From Monomorium pharaonis (taxonomy: Eukaryota > Arthropoda > Insecta > Hymenoptera > Formicidae): a stretch of 64,000 nucleotides of DNA. How positions within the stretch are numbered: the stretch's first letter is position 1; every line of letters begins with the position of its first letter. The position numbers and the translations under genes are program-made. A model generated the notes under the pieces. It was not told where the DNA came from, ran no database searches, and worked only from the letters and a program-made list of their open reading frames with translations. Shown in pieces: positions 12,026 to 24,456 of the stretch. The DNA is taken from positions 5,146,001 through 5,210,000 of the forward strand of contig NC_050467.1 of NCBI RefSeq assembly GCF_013373865.1, given 5' to 3'.

Positions 12026-14648
12026 GTAACTTGCTTAAATTTCTTTAGTTTAAGCATTTATGCATTTAACTTAGATACATAAAAAGTATTTATATATTTG
12101 ACTGAAATACATAAATATTTGAATCGAAGAAATTTAATGAGAATGAAACATTCAGTCCAATTATTTTCTTAATTTAGCTTTTAAGAGAATTTGAAGAATG
12201 CTTAAGAGACATTGAAAAAAAGACACTGTTTTTTACTCTGTCCTTGAAAACTATTCATAATATTTAAATCAGATGGTTATCTTAGCTGGGAATAGTTTAA
12301 AGAAAAGGAAGAAATTTTGGAAATTACTGTAAAAAGGCATATTTTTTTATTTAACTTACATAATAAATTGAAAGATATTCTGTTAAAAGAATAGTATTCC
12401 ATGCAGCACTCTATTGGCGATTATTTAAACATTGTGTGACCTTATTTCAGACAAGAATAAAACCTGCATTAATAAACAAATGGTAAATTAATCTCTTACT
12501 AGTAGAAAAAGGTAATGCATTTTCTAAGTGTTATTTTTGCACTCCGTATTATATAGAAAATTTAATAATTGCAGAAAATACTGTCACACTACTGACATAC
12601 ATAAGATTCTAATAATGGTAAGAATAATAATGTATTGTAAGAACAAATTCCAGTATTATCGAATTTTCCCAAGTATCTCATATGAAGTTATTTTTATCAT
12701 CAAAGCTTTGCGATATTGCAGCTGAAAAATATTCCACGACAATTAAGTGAAAGTATAGACGAGTAACGGCGACAGTAAAATCGTAATAAATATACTGGTA
12801 TTCGATAAGAGGATTGGTGCAAGTAGTACTGATACCCTATTAAACTAAATTGTCCCTGATGCATTTCGCGGCGACATAAATCTGTCGTGTTGGTCGAGAG
12901 AGAGAGCAGCGCTTGTAGATCTCCGCAGTGGCAGCCGGTATATATAGCGAACACGAATACATCGTTGCGGACAGGCTGCCAAGTCTCGTGGTGGTTAAAC
13001 GAACGTAATTTCGTGACGCAGGCGAAGAGGATAAGGGCGGGGACGGGGACAGAGCCTTGTCATTATCGTCGATCCGCGCTCTCGTGTCGTCCGAATTACG
13101 TTCTCGCACCTTTCTCCGTGCGATCGTAAAAAAAAAAAGAGAAAAAAGGAAGAAGGCGGCAGATCCCTCGACGGGGCCTGCCGTCGTCAAATCATGCGAA
13201 TCATTCGTACTTCGTGCGCGGTAGAGCGCGCGGCCGACCGCGAAATTTCAGCGGAATCTCGTATCGCGATACCCGAAACAGCTTCGTCGCCGCTTCTCGC
13301 CCGAATGCTCGACCCGCGCGTTTTCTGCGTTGCGCGAACCACGCGTATAAATATTTATGCACTCTCAACTCCGGGAATCGACAAGCACACACATGTTTGT
13401 TCGTGCGAACCGATATACGCAAAATTCGATTTTTATAGGCACTCGCAGGTATATTTCGCGGTGTCATATAGAAAAAAAAGAAAAAGAATTGCGATACTTG
13501 ATAACAATCACGAGGTCACGTATGCAACGGAACAAAAATTGTGCGCGACGCGTTGGAAGATTGAATTTTGATTTCCGAGACACCGTCGAAAGTTCGGATG
13601 GATAAATCATTTGTACGAAATGTGCAGGAACTTTTCGATTGTCCGTAAAACTGACTGAAACGAGAGTGCCTGAGTTTTTTTTACGTAACGGCGAAATCAC
13701 GTTTAACTAGCGGCTACCTGTAACTGAGTAACGGTAACGAAAATCGCTCGGGAATTTAAAGGCTAAATAGGGCGAAAGAAGCGCACGTTTTCGTTCGTTG
13801 TACGCCGAGCCGAGCGAGCGATCAAGGATAATGCCTGTTCATCTGTATGCGCTCGCTTGGCTCTATCTAGCCACCACGGTCTAGCTCGGCTCGGTTCGAT
13901 CCTATCGATCGTGACTCGCATCGAAAGAACGGTTTCCTGTATTCGAGCAATCTGATCGGAATCTCGTCGATCGAGAAACAGCAGGTTTTAACCTTTGCCG
14001 CTTGTGCACCGTCCCAATTTTTATAGCCTATAACCTATTAGAAACTCTTGCCAAAATAAGCAATTTAATTGCATGAATTGAAAAAAATATTTAACATGCA
14101 TATATATATACTTCATATAAACTTTGATGGTGGTTGAAAATAAGATTACGCATGTCACACTCAAAGTATTACAAGAAAATAGATTTTATAGATTTTGATT
14201 ATTACATACTTTGTAGAATTTTGTAGATTTCATTATTACATTTGAGTAAAATTTGAGCGAAATTCTTTTATTGATTCAAATGTTATTTAATCTTTTGTTT
14301 GCTCTTGATTGTAAGTAATGTTAAATCGCGAAATTATTAATTCTTTTTACATATACTAATAAAATTTGAAATAAATATTCATGCAAAGGTGCATTTAAAT
14401 CCATTTATTTATTTAAAAGTAATTTACATAAAATTGTTTAAATAATATTTAGCTTCATGAGCCATTATAAATTCTTTATTGTTTTCTTTGCAGCTGGCTT
14501 CTAAAATTCGGATATTTAATCAAATTTTTTTGTTAAGTAAGAAGAAAAGGATAAACCTAAGAAGCTTGCAGTTTTTAAAAATTGTATAACTTTTAGCTTT
14601 TTTTATATAATAGAATTGAAACGTTTTTAAATAATTATAGAGAAAAAC

Positions 14649-14722
14649 GTTTTTCTAACATCGATATAAAATTTTATAGTTTTTAGAAAAACCTATAAAA
14701 TTTTATATTGATGTTAGAAAAC
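14649..14722. repeat. Near-perfect 74-nt hairpin
   Basis: Arms 14649-14678 and 14694-14722 pair over about 29 bases with one bulged T and one G-U pair, around a 15-base loop. The stem is AT-rich and stops abruptly: flanks do not extend the pairing. This size fits a pre-miRNA-like or hairpin-siRNA fold but equally a tiny foldback element. Confidence 0.8.
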
Positions 14723-15911
14723 TATATCACGAACAAAAATTGTGAAAATTGTAATTGGATAGAGAGGCTTTCGCAATTGGAAAACTAGTTTGATCGGGTT
14801 TCATAAATTGCTGATACGAGAAATGGTCTTCGTTGGGTACGCATTCGCAGAATTGGCGCCGCCGAGAATTGACCGCGAATATTGTTGCCTGTGGTTACAA
14901 TCTGCGAGCGATCGACACTGTTACGTTCGCCGGTTGGCTTCGATCCCCGAGATAAATTTAAGCGATATTGTAATACATATCTTTACAGAGCGAATTCGTT
15001 TCGCGCGCGCGGCGCTCTCGAAATACGGTCGTTTTGCCAGATTTATCGCGCGGGAAAAAGATATCGTTTTGTCGTTATCTGAAAAAAAAAAACCGAATTT
15101 GGAATCTGAAGATAAATAAATTCTTTCGAGCAGTAATTTTTGAAAGACACGACGTGCACAGTATAATATTGGCATTTTTTTTTTGAAACGTTTTCGCTTT
15201 AAAATTCAAAATCGTAGAGAAACACTTTTGCGAAGTGAGGCGAAAGTGAAATTTCACATTCAACGACACAATAACGCCGAGCATCGGGACAGAGGCGAGT
15301 CGTCGTTATTCAATGACCGAGAGTGCGCACTTGTGGCTCGCGCGAGCGCGTGATAGTTCCCACGGTAAAACGAGAGTGCCGGTCAAGCATAGATTTTAGA
15401 ATGCTCGTAAGATGCTCGAAACAGCTGCTGTCAAACGAGAACGGGACGACTTGGCACGGTGCGCCGAGACACTCGCAAAGACATGTGCTTGAAGACAAAA
15501 TCTTCCGCGCGTCAACACGCGCTGTCGGGAGCCAATCGTATTATGTATAATGACTGCGACATAAATTGGAAAATATGTGTTACGGCGTTCTCGATCAATG
15601 TTAACGTTTCGCGCCGTGAAAATGATATAACGCATGCTGAATCACCATACGCTGCCATAAAAATACATATATGGAAATCAGTGGCGCGTAATATATTGTA
15701 TAAATTTTTTAACGCTCAAATAGAATTTACATCTTTTGCCTGGGCACCGTTGGATTTTCAACACGCGAATTTTTCCCGGCCATTGATTTATTGGGAAAAA
15801 CAGTTTAACAGCGCAACGTTAATACAGCATTGTAGTATCGTGTACATCAAGTTAATTTCTTAATTATAGCTTTTGGTGGAGCGCTTTCCAAAACTTAAGA
15901 GCTATAATTGA

Positions 15912-16230
15912 GTCGGAGAAAACGGAGGATATTAATAATGCAGTTTTGCAGTTATGCACCGCAGAAAAATATAATGCATTACATAAGCATTGCGGTGCGT
16001 GCCGCAAATAATAACTTCCCAACTGCATCGAGTTCGCCCGCCGTAGTTTTGTAGTAATAGCAAACCGTTCTGTGCAAACTTAGGAATTGTAACTAAATTG
16101 GAGAAATCAAGTAACACTATCACACATAACGTACGTGTCGTAGGGGAATATGCGCGCCTTACGTAAGCATTCATGTTCAGATTGCGAATAATAAATTTTT
16201 AACTGCATCGAATGGGTACACCTTACTTAC
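15912..16230. repeat. Diverged tandem duplication, period about 180-184 bp
   Basis: TACATAAGCAT at 15980-15990 recurs as TACGTAAGCAT at 16160-16170, and CAAATAATAACTTCCCAACTGCATCGA recurs as CGAATAATAAATTTTTAACTGCATCGA in register; TCGGAGAAAAC (15913) pairs with TTGGAGAAATC (16098). Weaker echoes of TTACGTAAG continue to about 16640. No coding potential. Confidence 0.6.
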
Positions 16231-18958
16231 TTTTTACCCGCGGGAATGAATTGCAATTACATAAATAAAGAAAAACGTTTAATGCGCCTTTTTTGTAGCA
16301 AGCGTATATGTTGCACAATTACAGGAAACAATCTTTTAATTGCGTGTTTGGTTTTTTTATTTAATTACAACGCCATATTCGAAGTGCTTATAGATGCGTA
16401 TCGTTAAACGAAAAGATCAGAAATGTGCACGTCCTGCTATACGTTACAGCCTGATAGCGGACAAGGATGATCGCGTGTTACGTAAGTCGTGCGTTAAGTC
16501 GTTTTTCGTTGGGGAATATAATGGTCCATTCAGCAAGCCTACACGGGGTTATAACTGAATCACGGGGAAATCAAAGAATGTCATTATGCGCGCCGCGCGT
16601 GGAAAAATATTCGTACGTTACGCAAGTGTGCGCAACCGCTCGGAACGCGCTGAAAACGCGTAAGCGATTTCCAATAATATTTTCACTTCAGCCGTGACGC
16701 GTATTGGCAGCGGGACGCGTTTGGCCTCGCATCAGATTCTTGTCGCCTGCTGTGCGACGCAATCGGATCTGTACCGTCGATGCTTTTATGTTGTTAACAT
16801 ATCGAGCGTCGAGTAGACCGTTCGGCGCAGTGGTCCTCAATTACACCTTTTTTTTTTTTGCAATTCATATTTGAAGGAGAGAGAAACTCGTCGCGACGCG
16901 AGGGCAATATGATAAAAAATGCGTCACGGTGATTTTCAGTTGAAAAATTCAGCATAGCAGTGATCTAAAAGCCATTTTTTTCCAAAAACTATGAAGAAAA
17001 AATGTTTGCGATAGTTTAATCCAATAACGATTCGAATTATTCAAACATTGAATTTTTATTATTAATGAAACGTGAAAACTGTCCTGTACGCGGTCTTATT
17101 TTGTGTGGGATACATATTTCAATTATTTCACGCAGTTTTCTAGTCAGACTTAATTTTCTCACGCCACACGAGAAAGCTTTGATCAGCTCGGTCGAGTGGT
17201 AATCCTCGGTGTAGCACTTGGCACGAGTCAATCCGCTGTCGAGATATCGAGCTAGTCGACCGATCTACCGCTCGACAGAAAGCTTCTAACTCGCTCGTCC
17301 CACGAGCCGAGAGAAACGAGTTTACCTGCTTATAGTGCTCACCGAAGTAGGTAATGGCCACCTTCTTGGAAGGATCGTCTCCTCTTCCGTCCTTCGCCGT
17401 TCCTGTATTTTCTCTTTATCCCCGGCTTCCTCCCGGGGGCTTTTCTAGCTATGCAGCTTTTGAGGATTAAGAAATATGATCAAGCGATTCTCCACGAGGA
17501 CGAGAATAATATTTCTGCGATATGTTGAAATGTCGGACTTGTAGCAGCGCTACAGCGGAGTTCTAGCGGGCAGGCTCCTTCGGCCAAACCGGAGATATGC
17601 TTTGTTAAGCAAATTTCATTACAAACCTTCCCCCGCATTTACGTCTGAAACGCACAAGGATATAACCATATTTTTACATCTCGGACATCTATTATTGCTA
17701 GGGAAATGCGAGATTAATATTATTTTTTACATATTTTAGTTGTACGAGTGGAATCGTATCAGGTATAACGGGTGGTAAGAAAAATCTGGCGCAGACCTTG
17801 GACAAGGAAACGTTATTGAAATTCCACGAATTGTTGTCGTGGCGACACACATGCTGCTGAAAGAGGAAGCTTTTCCTCTTTGATAAGATTATTCAGTGCT
17901 ATTATTATAAGTGTTTGATTTATCGACACATACACGTACGCATACACACGTACATATACGTATAAAAAATAAAGTAAATCTAATTGAACGTATGTACAAA
18001 TATTGTGAATCGAATTAGAATTGGAAAATTTTTGAATGAAAATAGCCTGTGAAAAACAATATATTCAAAGATTCAAAGGACAGTCCGTTGAAGTGAATTG
18101 TAGAAGTTGTTCAGGTAAGGAAGAGGAAAAAATTTTAAAAGATCTTGAAATGTCTGGGAAACATGATTGATTGTCGTTCAGGAATTTCTCCAAGATAAAT
18201 ATATCCCGTCACATTTGCTTTACGTTAAATAGAAATCAGTTCGTTTCACGGTTTAATTTATTATAAAATGATAATGTCCATTTTATTATTGTTGTTTTTT
18301 TTTTCTACACACAACTCGTAACTAATATTACAACCAATAATATCACGAGCTGCAGCGAGTAACGAGGGCGAACGAAACATCGCGCGATAGTTGAGCAATT
18401 TTCTCTTTCCGCTGCAATCGACCGATAACAGCGGCGACTAATCACCCAACTTTGCTTGCCGGCAGTCACTCCGCGGTTTCCGACGCCGAACAACTATGGA
18501 CAAACCTGAAACTTTTAACGACGTCGCTCTCGTACGCCGCTCTTCGATACGACGTGAAGGAAATGTTGCACGGGATGCGGCACCTCGGAATCCATGTTAC
18601 TTTTAAAAATCGCGTCGGATTATCGAGAGGATTATCCACACACGCGTAAGCCGTAAGCTATCTTTTTCTCTCTCTTCTTTTTTTTTTGCTTCACTTTTTT
18701 CCCCCCTCGAGTCAGCACGGAGGATCGGGTCGAGACCTTAAGAACACGTGGCACAGACGAGGGAGGCGAATAAACGAGTGCCGCACACGCATTGTGGCAG
18801 CCGCGAACGCGGAACCGGCTAATCTGTTTGTTCGACGAACTATTTCCCGACTCCCGGGTCCGGCCTTTCATCTCGTCGCTCGCAATGAGCTCCTCACGCT
18901 CTCTCGACGATCTCTAATGAGTTTGCGATTGAAGTTCCTCGAGTACTACGGGAACTTT

Positions 18959-19012
18959 CTCTCTCTCTCTCTCTCTCTCTCTCTTCTTTTTCTTCTTTTG
19001 CTCTTTCTCTTT
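18959..19012. repeat. (CT)n microsatellite grading into CTT-rich sequence
   Basis: Twelve or more CT units followed by TTCTTTT-type pyrimidines. Confidence 0.85.
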
Positions 19013-19617
19013 CGCCACCGCCATCGTGATAATGAGAACTCTTTACCCTTGCATCGACGTCAACGCCAATACCAATTTCCGGTGAACTCTTTCGCGAAAG
19101 AGTATCGCTCTTGTCCGTTTGCCTGTGTGAAATTGTGATCGCGAAAGCCCGAGCGCTTTTGAGATCTCTCTCTTCAATTTTTTTTTAATGCAACGAACGT
19201 TATTTGCTTTTGTAACTTTGACGACGAGATTTATCAGAGTATTTGAAAAATTTCGTCGTTTTCTTTTAGATTCTGTGACTTATTTTTACTAAAGTGAAAA
19301 CGTTATTTTTATACCCTCTTTATATTCCTCTTAATAGACGTTTTGATAATTATTTTTTCAAATAGAATTCCATTAATGTGAAAGCTTAGAGCTTACAATT
19401 AAAAATGCTTTCGTCAATAGTCAACTTAAATCTTCACTCTTAAATTGGCGCTAAATTTTTTATATTTTTTCTATAACGCCGAAAATTAAGAAATTATCGA
19501 AACTGTACTGAAGATATTAACGTTTATGATCATTCGTCGAAATAGAGTCGCCTTGAGTGCCAGCTTTATGGACAGTAAATTGGAAGTTGGGCGCGAAGTA
19601 ACATTCGGGCAAGGTGC

Positions 19618-19634
19618 ATGTGTGTGTGTGTGTG
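19618..19634. repeat. (TG)n microsatellite
   Basis: Eight TG units running into GCGCG. Confidence 0.8.
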
Positions 19635-19792
19635 CGCGTTCCGAGCAGCAAGCGCGGAGAAGAAGATAGCTCTTGCGAAGTTAGCGCTCCGCAGTCACGA
19701 CCGCATTAACGTGTATACGTCGTATGTACGTCGTGCAGTTACGGGGTTGCAAAATTGCGGTGCGTCGGTCTCGGCCGGGCGAGCGAGCGAGC

Positions 19793-19795
<3 letters not shown>

Positions 19796-19825
<30 letters not shown>
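19796..19825. repeat. (CT)n microsatellite
   Basis: About fifteen perfect CT units preceded by a short GCGA repeat. Confidence 0.9.
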
Positions 19826-19829
<4 letters not shown>

Positions 19830-21156
19830 TGGTGGATGCTGCGCGTGTCGGCTCCTTGTTTCGAAGCGCTTTTATGAAAGCATGAAAGCCCCGAGACGGG
19901 TGGTTCGTGCATCGGTGTCGCGTCTATCGCGTCCTCCCGGGATCCCGGAAAAACGTGAAAAACAGAGAGGATAAAGGAAAATTGAAGGCCGCGCGCAATA
20001 AGATGCCGCGCTTCTCTTCTCGGCTCGTACATATAGTTCTCGGCGATCAACGAAAGTCCGGAATGTGAGAATCGCGTCCTCCCGGGTCGATTGTCGCGTC
20101 GATCACAACAGGAATAATATTCCGCGGACAATTCTCGCCCGTTAACCCTCTCGCGTGTATATACTTCAGTGGCGATATTTTATATCGCCGCGTTGGAGTC
20201 GTAATCGATTTCAAGTGTCCAAGAGCATCGCGGCAAAATGATAAATATAAATGGTATATAACTCCGCGGTGAGTGATTTGCCAAGTTAATCGAAATCCTC
20301 GTGACATTCAATAGAGTGTTAAAATTGTCCGTGCATTCTCAGCCTTGGAGTAATCGTGCGCACGCACAGGAGAGAAAGGGAGATGCGAGAGCCGGTTTCG
20401 AGGATTAGCTTGTAATTTTCACGGAGTTGTCATTAACTCGTTACGATGCCGTGGAAACGTGTTGACAGTTATATTCCGACGGAAATATCCGAACGCCAAT
20501 AGAACGGTGCGCGACGCTCGTTAATATACCGTGTGCGGTTCGTTACGCAGAAAAGCGTTTTACGTCCATGACGCTCGTGACGCGCGCGGCTTCTCATTCG
20601 AGATTCTCTTCGGCGGACGCGCGCGCGCGAATTGACGCGATTGCATATGCGCATCTTCCGAGAGAGAGAACGAGAGATCCGCGTCTCGTCGAGTATACAG
20701 ATACCAATCTGTATACGCGCGTAAAAAAAAAAGAAGAAGAGAAAAACAACTTCTTACGGCTTTTACACTTGGCTGAGAAGACGATTAAATCTAGCATCTC
20801 GCGTATGCACACATCCGGTATATTCTTCTCCACAAATTGACGATAGGCAATATGTTTTATCTGTTAAGGACTCACGGCTTCTCGCTGCTGGGTAAAGCTG
20901 CGGATACGCGGGCCGAACGCGCTTCTTGCGAAACGCCCGCGGTGTTTTCTCGAGAAGTAACAAATTGTAACGGACTTTAATTGCCTCCCGGCTCTTCTCC
21001 ACGGCTATAAATCCGTCTCTATGCAACTCCGTTGTCAGCGCGCGTTTGTACTCACCGCGAACAACAGCACCACCGCGAGGCGCGCCGGGGAAAGAAAAAA
21101 AAAAGAATAAAATAAGACGGGGGGAAGGAGGGGAAAGGAGGAAAATAAGACGGGCG

Positions 21157-21256
21157 ATGGCGGCGAATACGTCTCGCCATTACGGCTCAGGAGCAAGTAT
21201 GAGCGACGTGGAAATAGCGAGCCTCGGAGCTGTAATAAAGAAGATTGAGCACGCGT
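21157..21256 (+). other. Weak candidate alternative first coding exon (unrecognised)
   Basis: ATG at 21157 sits in a good context (G at -3 and +4) after a purine-rich stretch. It opens 33 codons (MAANTSRHYG...) including an amphipathic-looking MSDVEIASLGAVIKKIEHA, and then meets GTAAGT at 21257-21262. Without splicing the ORF stops at 21264. The base before the donor is T, not G, and joining to the putative 27292 acceptor would hit a stop after about 22 codons. I do not recognise the peptide; GTAAGT is expected about 16 times per strand by chance in this window. Confidence 0.18.
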
Positions 21257-22180
21257 GTAAGTAGCAGCCGCGCGATTTAAGTGTCGTTCACATTCGAATT
21301 CGCGCGAGGAGAACTTTTCCATACCGTTCTCGTTTTACGGTATGTCGAATGCGTACGTAAAAGTACGCCTGAGGAATAACCGAGGATCAAATAAAGGCGC
21401 ATCGCGTTTTATTAAATATTTATGTGACTTCGTTAATTTAGCTTAACGTATAATAATATATGAAACGGTTTGCTTTTCAGTGATTTCGCACGATAAACAC
21501 GTTTTAGAAACACGTGAGATGCGAAGTGATACGAAATCGGGATGAAAATTCTTACGAGATTATCTTAAATTTCCAGACCGTTAAGCGCATGAAAAATTTA
21601 CATCGCTCTTATTACGCTGCCTTTCTTATTTCTTAATCGTAAATTTGGAGAAATCCGACGCACAGTGGCATACGCGTTAGTTACTTACTCTCGGTACGCG
21701 GTGCACGATATGGTGTGAGAGTAGCGGAATCGCCGGAATGCAACCGCGCTTAGCCTCGTGTGAACGATGCCTCAATGCCCGAAGAATAATGCCCCGGCAA
21801 TGGCGGCGAAGACAACGTTGCTCCCAGAGACCGAGGTGGAACGGTCGCAACAATCGCGCGCGGCGCACTCGTCTAGAAAGGAAACAGGCTTTCGCCATTC
21901 CGCTTTCCATGATCGTTCAATTATTCAACGGCGTGCCCCCCGCGCGCGCCGCGCGTCCCGCCGCGGACAAGTGTAATGGAATATTAACACGGCGTAATTA
22001 GAATTCAATTTGACATTGCCCGATGCAATCCGGATTTATGCGTCCCGGACTCGGAGAGCATAGAGTACCGTATTACGATATACGCGGAGAGCCATTACCC
22101 GGGCGCGTCATTAATCATCTATACGCACAGCTTAATGTGTAAAATTAATTTCCCGACTGCATCGGGCGAAATTACGAAAA

Positions 22181-22199
22181 GAGAGAGAGAGAGAGAGGA
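22181..22199. repeat. (GA)n microsatellite
   Basis: About nine GA units. Confidence 0.8.
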
Positions 22200-23433
22200 G
22201 CGGAAAAAAAGGGGAGCAGTCACTTAGGAGACGGCGAACTAATGAGCCGCGTCCGGTTTATGAACCTACGACAAGATTTAAAAGGTTTCGACGCAACTCG
22301 TCGAAATCTGACACACCTCGCGCTCCGCGCGAGGGAAATTATCTGGAGTGTAAATATTGAGTTTCTGAATCTATCATTATCAGATTTTATCAGGAGATAA
22401 GATGCGAGTTCTTTTCAAGATCTTACATAATCGAAATTCGCCAGAGACTCGACGCATCGTGAAATTAAGTGACACGGAACCTCGCTAATTCTCATTACGT
22501 CAATAAATTGCGCATTTCGAACGGTCTTTTTTTTATTCTTCTTTTTTTTGCGTTTATCGATGAAATCAATCTAAAGCTGCTCCCGGTGCTGTATGTCGAG
22601 GCAAGTTTCGCCAGACGTTCGCGCTAGACGCAGACACGGAATGCGCTTGTGTTTGTATTTTAATAGGGGTATTAGCGATAAATTTAACACAAAACGCAGT
22701 CGAGATCTTAATCTTCAGCTCGTTTAAGTAAACTCATTACGCGGTCCCTACTTCGGAGGAAGTAGCGGCAGCATCGTTAGCATAAGCGATGACCCCTTCT
22801 CCCCCCTCCTCTCTCTCTTTCTCTCTTTGCTCGACCGCTGCGCTACATGTTAATAAGAAGCTCGCCGTGTAAAACAAAGGGAATAAAGTAGCTATGTCGA
22901 GAAGAAACCTGTCTTTGTTTCCGTATTAACGCGTTTGCCGACACGTTTGATTAATTCCGCAGATTAATGTAATTAATGTTTCTTTAAGAATACGTCCATG
23001 CGCAAAACGGTGTTTTATCTGCTGAAAAATTGAATACAAAAATTAATGTAGCCAGTTTATCGCGTTCAAATGAATTTACCCGATGGGCTTTTGATAACGA
23101 ACTCCCTAAACAGGATTTGCCTCCGATTTAAATGTTAATTAAGTTCTTTTTTGCTGAGTGTACGTAATTATAAGGGTAATGAGATTGAAATATTCGTTAT
23201 TACATATAATTTTAAGGTAATAAGGCGGTTGTACGGAGATATTTTGTGCGATTATTGCATAGTATTATAAATTAAAATTTATCAAGCTTCTGAAATAGAA
23301 ATCGCTCGATACATTGCTTGTGAAAAACAAAACTTATTTTAAACGTGCACTATTATTTAATAAAACTCAGATTTTAATTCTACAAAATCTTTTTATGAAA
23401 CAAATCTGTTTTCTTTTTTTATTTCGTTGCATT

Positions 23434-23436
<3 letters not shown>

Positions 23437-23478
<42 letters not shown>
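23437..23478. repeat. (CT)n microsatellite
   Basis: About 21 perfect CT units in an AT-rich context. Confidence 0.9.
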
Positions 23479-23481
<3 letters not shown>

Positions 23482-24154
23482 CAGCATTATTTTTTCTCTT
23501 TTTGTTGAAAAAAGAGATCTCTGATTTTCAGACAAGACTAATATTTTACGGAAAACTGATTCGTTTTAATTTTCCGAGTGCAACACGTTAGCCCGATGTC
23601 CCTTACATCTTTACATCTTGAATTGAAGTAATCGCGGGTTAACTCCGTTAACAAAGTAAATTCTCCCCCGTCTCCGACCTCGGTGGTGGACTTCATTGAC
23701 GTCATTACGATCGAGGTTCGCCAGAATGCTTGCGCCCACAGCACGGAATAGTTCGGGCTTACCAATTGTTCTCCCAGGAATGCCGTCAATCTCCATTCGT
23801 GGAATTGTTACGAGAGCACAGGGGAGAGGGGAGGGAGGCTCCCTCGCGCGCGATACCCATGGCGTTCGCGTCTTAACGACTCGTCTTTATACCCACCCGG
23901 TATAAATTGCACCGGATATTATTTTCGTCGCGAGACTCCCCGAAGTCGCACGATTAATCATGTAACTTAATGCGGAGACGTTGTAACTTAAAGACCAGGG
24001 GGCAAGTTCTCGGCTCTGCGATCGTGCGATTTTGCGACTTCCGCTTCTTCCCGATTAACTTTCTCGAATATATATTGTCCCCTCTTTGCGACGCAGAGTT
24101 AATCTAAATGTACAAAGTATGGCACATAAATTGTATTTCCCTCTCAAGAAACAT

Positions 24155-24169
24155 ACACACACACACACA
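24155..24169. repeat. (AC)n microsatellite
   Basis: Seven AC units. Confidence 0.75.
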
Positions 24170-24256
24170 ATGTTAACGAAGTAAATATTACATTAGACTT
24201 CTGAGATCTCTCTTCAGCCAGTGAATGAAAAATTCTGATGACAAAGGAATAATAGC

Positions 24257-24456
24257 TACACAAAGAGAAAGATTTCTTTAGATTTAATAAACAGTTTTGT
24301 TCGACTATTCCAAAGCATATATTTCTACAATTTCAATAAATTATATATATATTTCTTTACGTTTAATAAAATTTATTAAAATCAAAGATATATATGCTTT
24401 GGAATAGTCGAACAAAACTGTTTATTAAAAACTAAAGAAATCTTTCTCTCTGTGTA
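24257..24456. mobile_element. 200-bp foldback MITE (TA-flanked, Tc1/mariner-type ends)
   Basis: Left arm (24257-24322) begins TACACAAAGAGAAAGATTTC. The right arm (24391-24456) reads, on the opposite strand, TACACAGAGAGAAAGATTTC. The arms match over about 65 bases with only a few differences, around an AT-rich centre. TA at each end fits the TA target duplication of Tc1/mariner elements. There is no coding capacity, so it would depend on a transposase supplied elsewhere. The near-identical arms suggest a fairly recent insertion. Confidence 0.85.

Larger units (their letters stand above)
7621..12840. other. Non-coding, CpG-rich then AT-rich
   Basis: 7621-10100 is CpG-rich with a C-run near 9241-9254 and unsupported frames around 9555-9998. 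10100-12840 is AT-rich and holds the double hairpin, the Tc1-like remnant and the solitary terminus listed separately. No gene seen. Confidence 0.6.
12841..17700. other. Non-coding mixed region
   Basis: CpG-rich at 12840-14000 and 14780-17700 with an AT-rich block between that carries the 74-nt hairpin. Numerous overlapping frames at 13194-13700 and 15459-15863 are on both strands and unrecognised. The 180-bp duplication lies at 15912-16230. An inverted pair AATTATAGCT/AGCTATAATT frames about 15861-15908. Confidence 0.55.
17701..24120. other. Non-coding mixed region
   Basis: AT-rich at 17700-18300 and 19140-19560, CpG-rich elsewhere. Holds CT and TG microsatellites, the weak exon candidate at 21157, a 10-bp hairpin GTATACAGAT/ATCTGTATAC at 20692-20715, and a pair of small hairpins at 21320-21368. 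No recognised gene. Confidence 0.55.

Noticed and set aside
13886..13900. GGTTCGATCC, a perfect tRNA B-box-like word
   Set aside because: Flanks do not form a T-arm stem and no A box or cloverleaf fits upstream.
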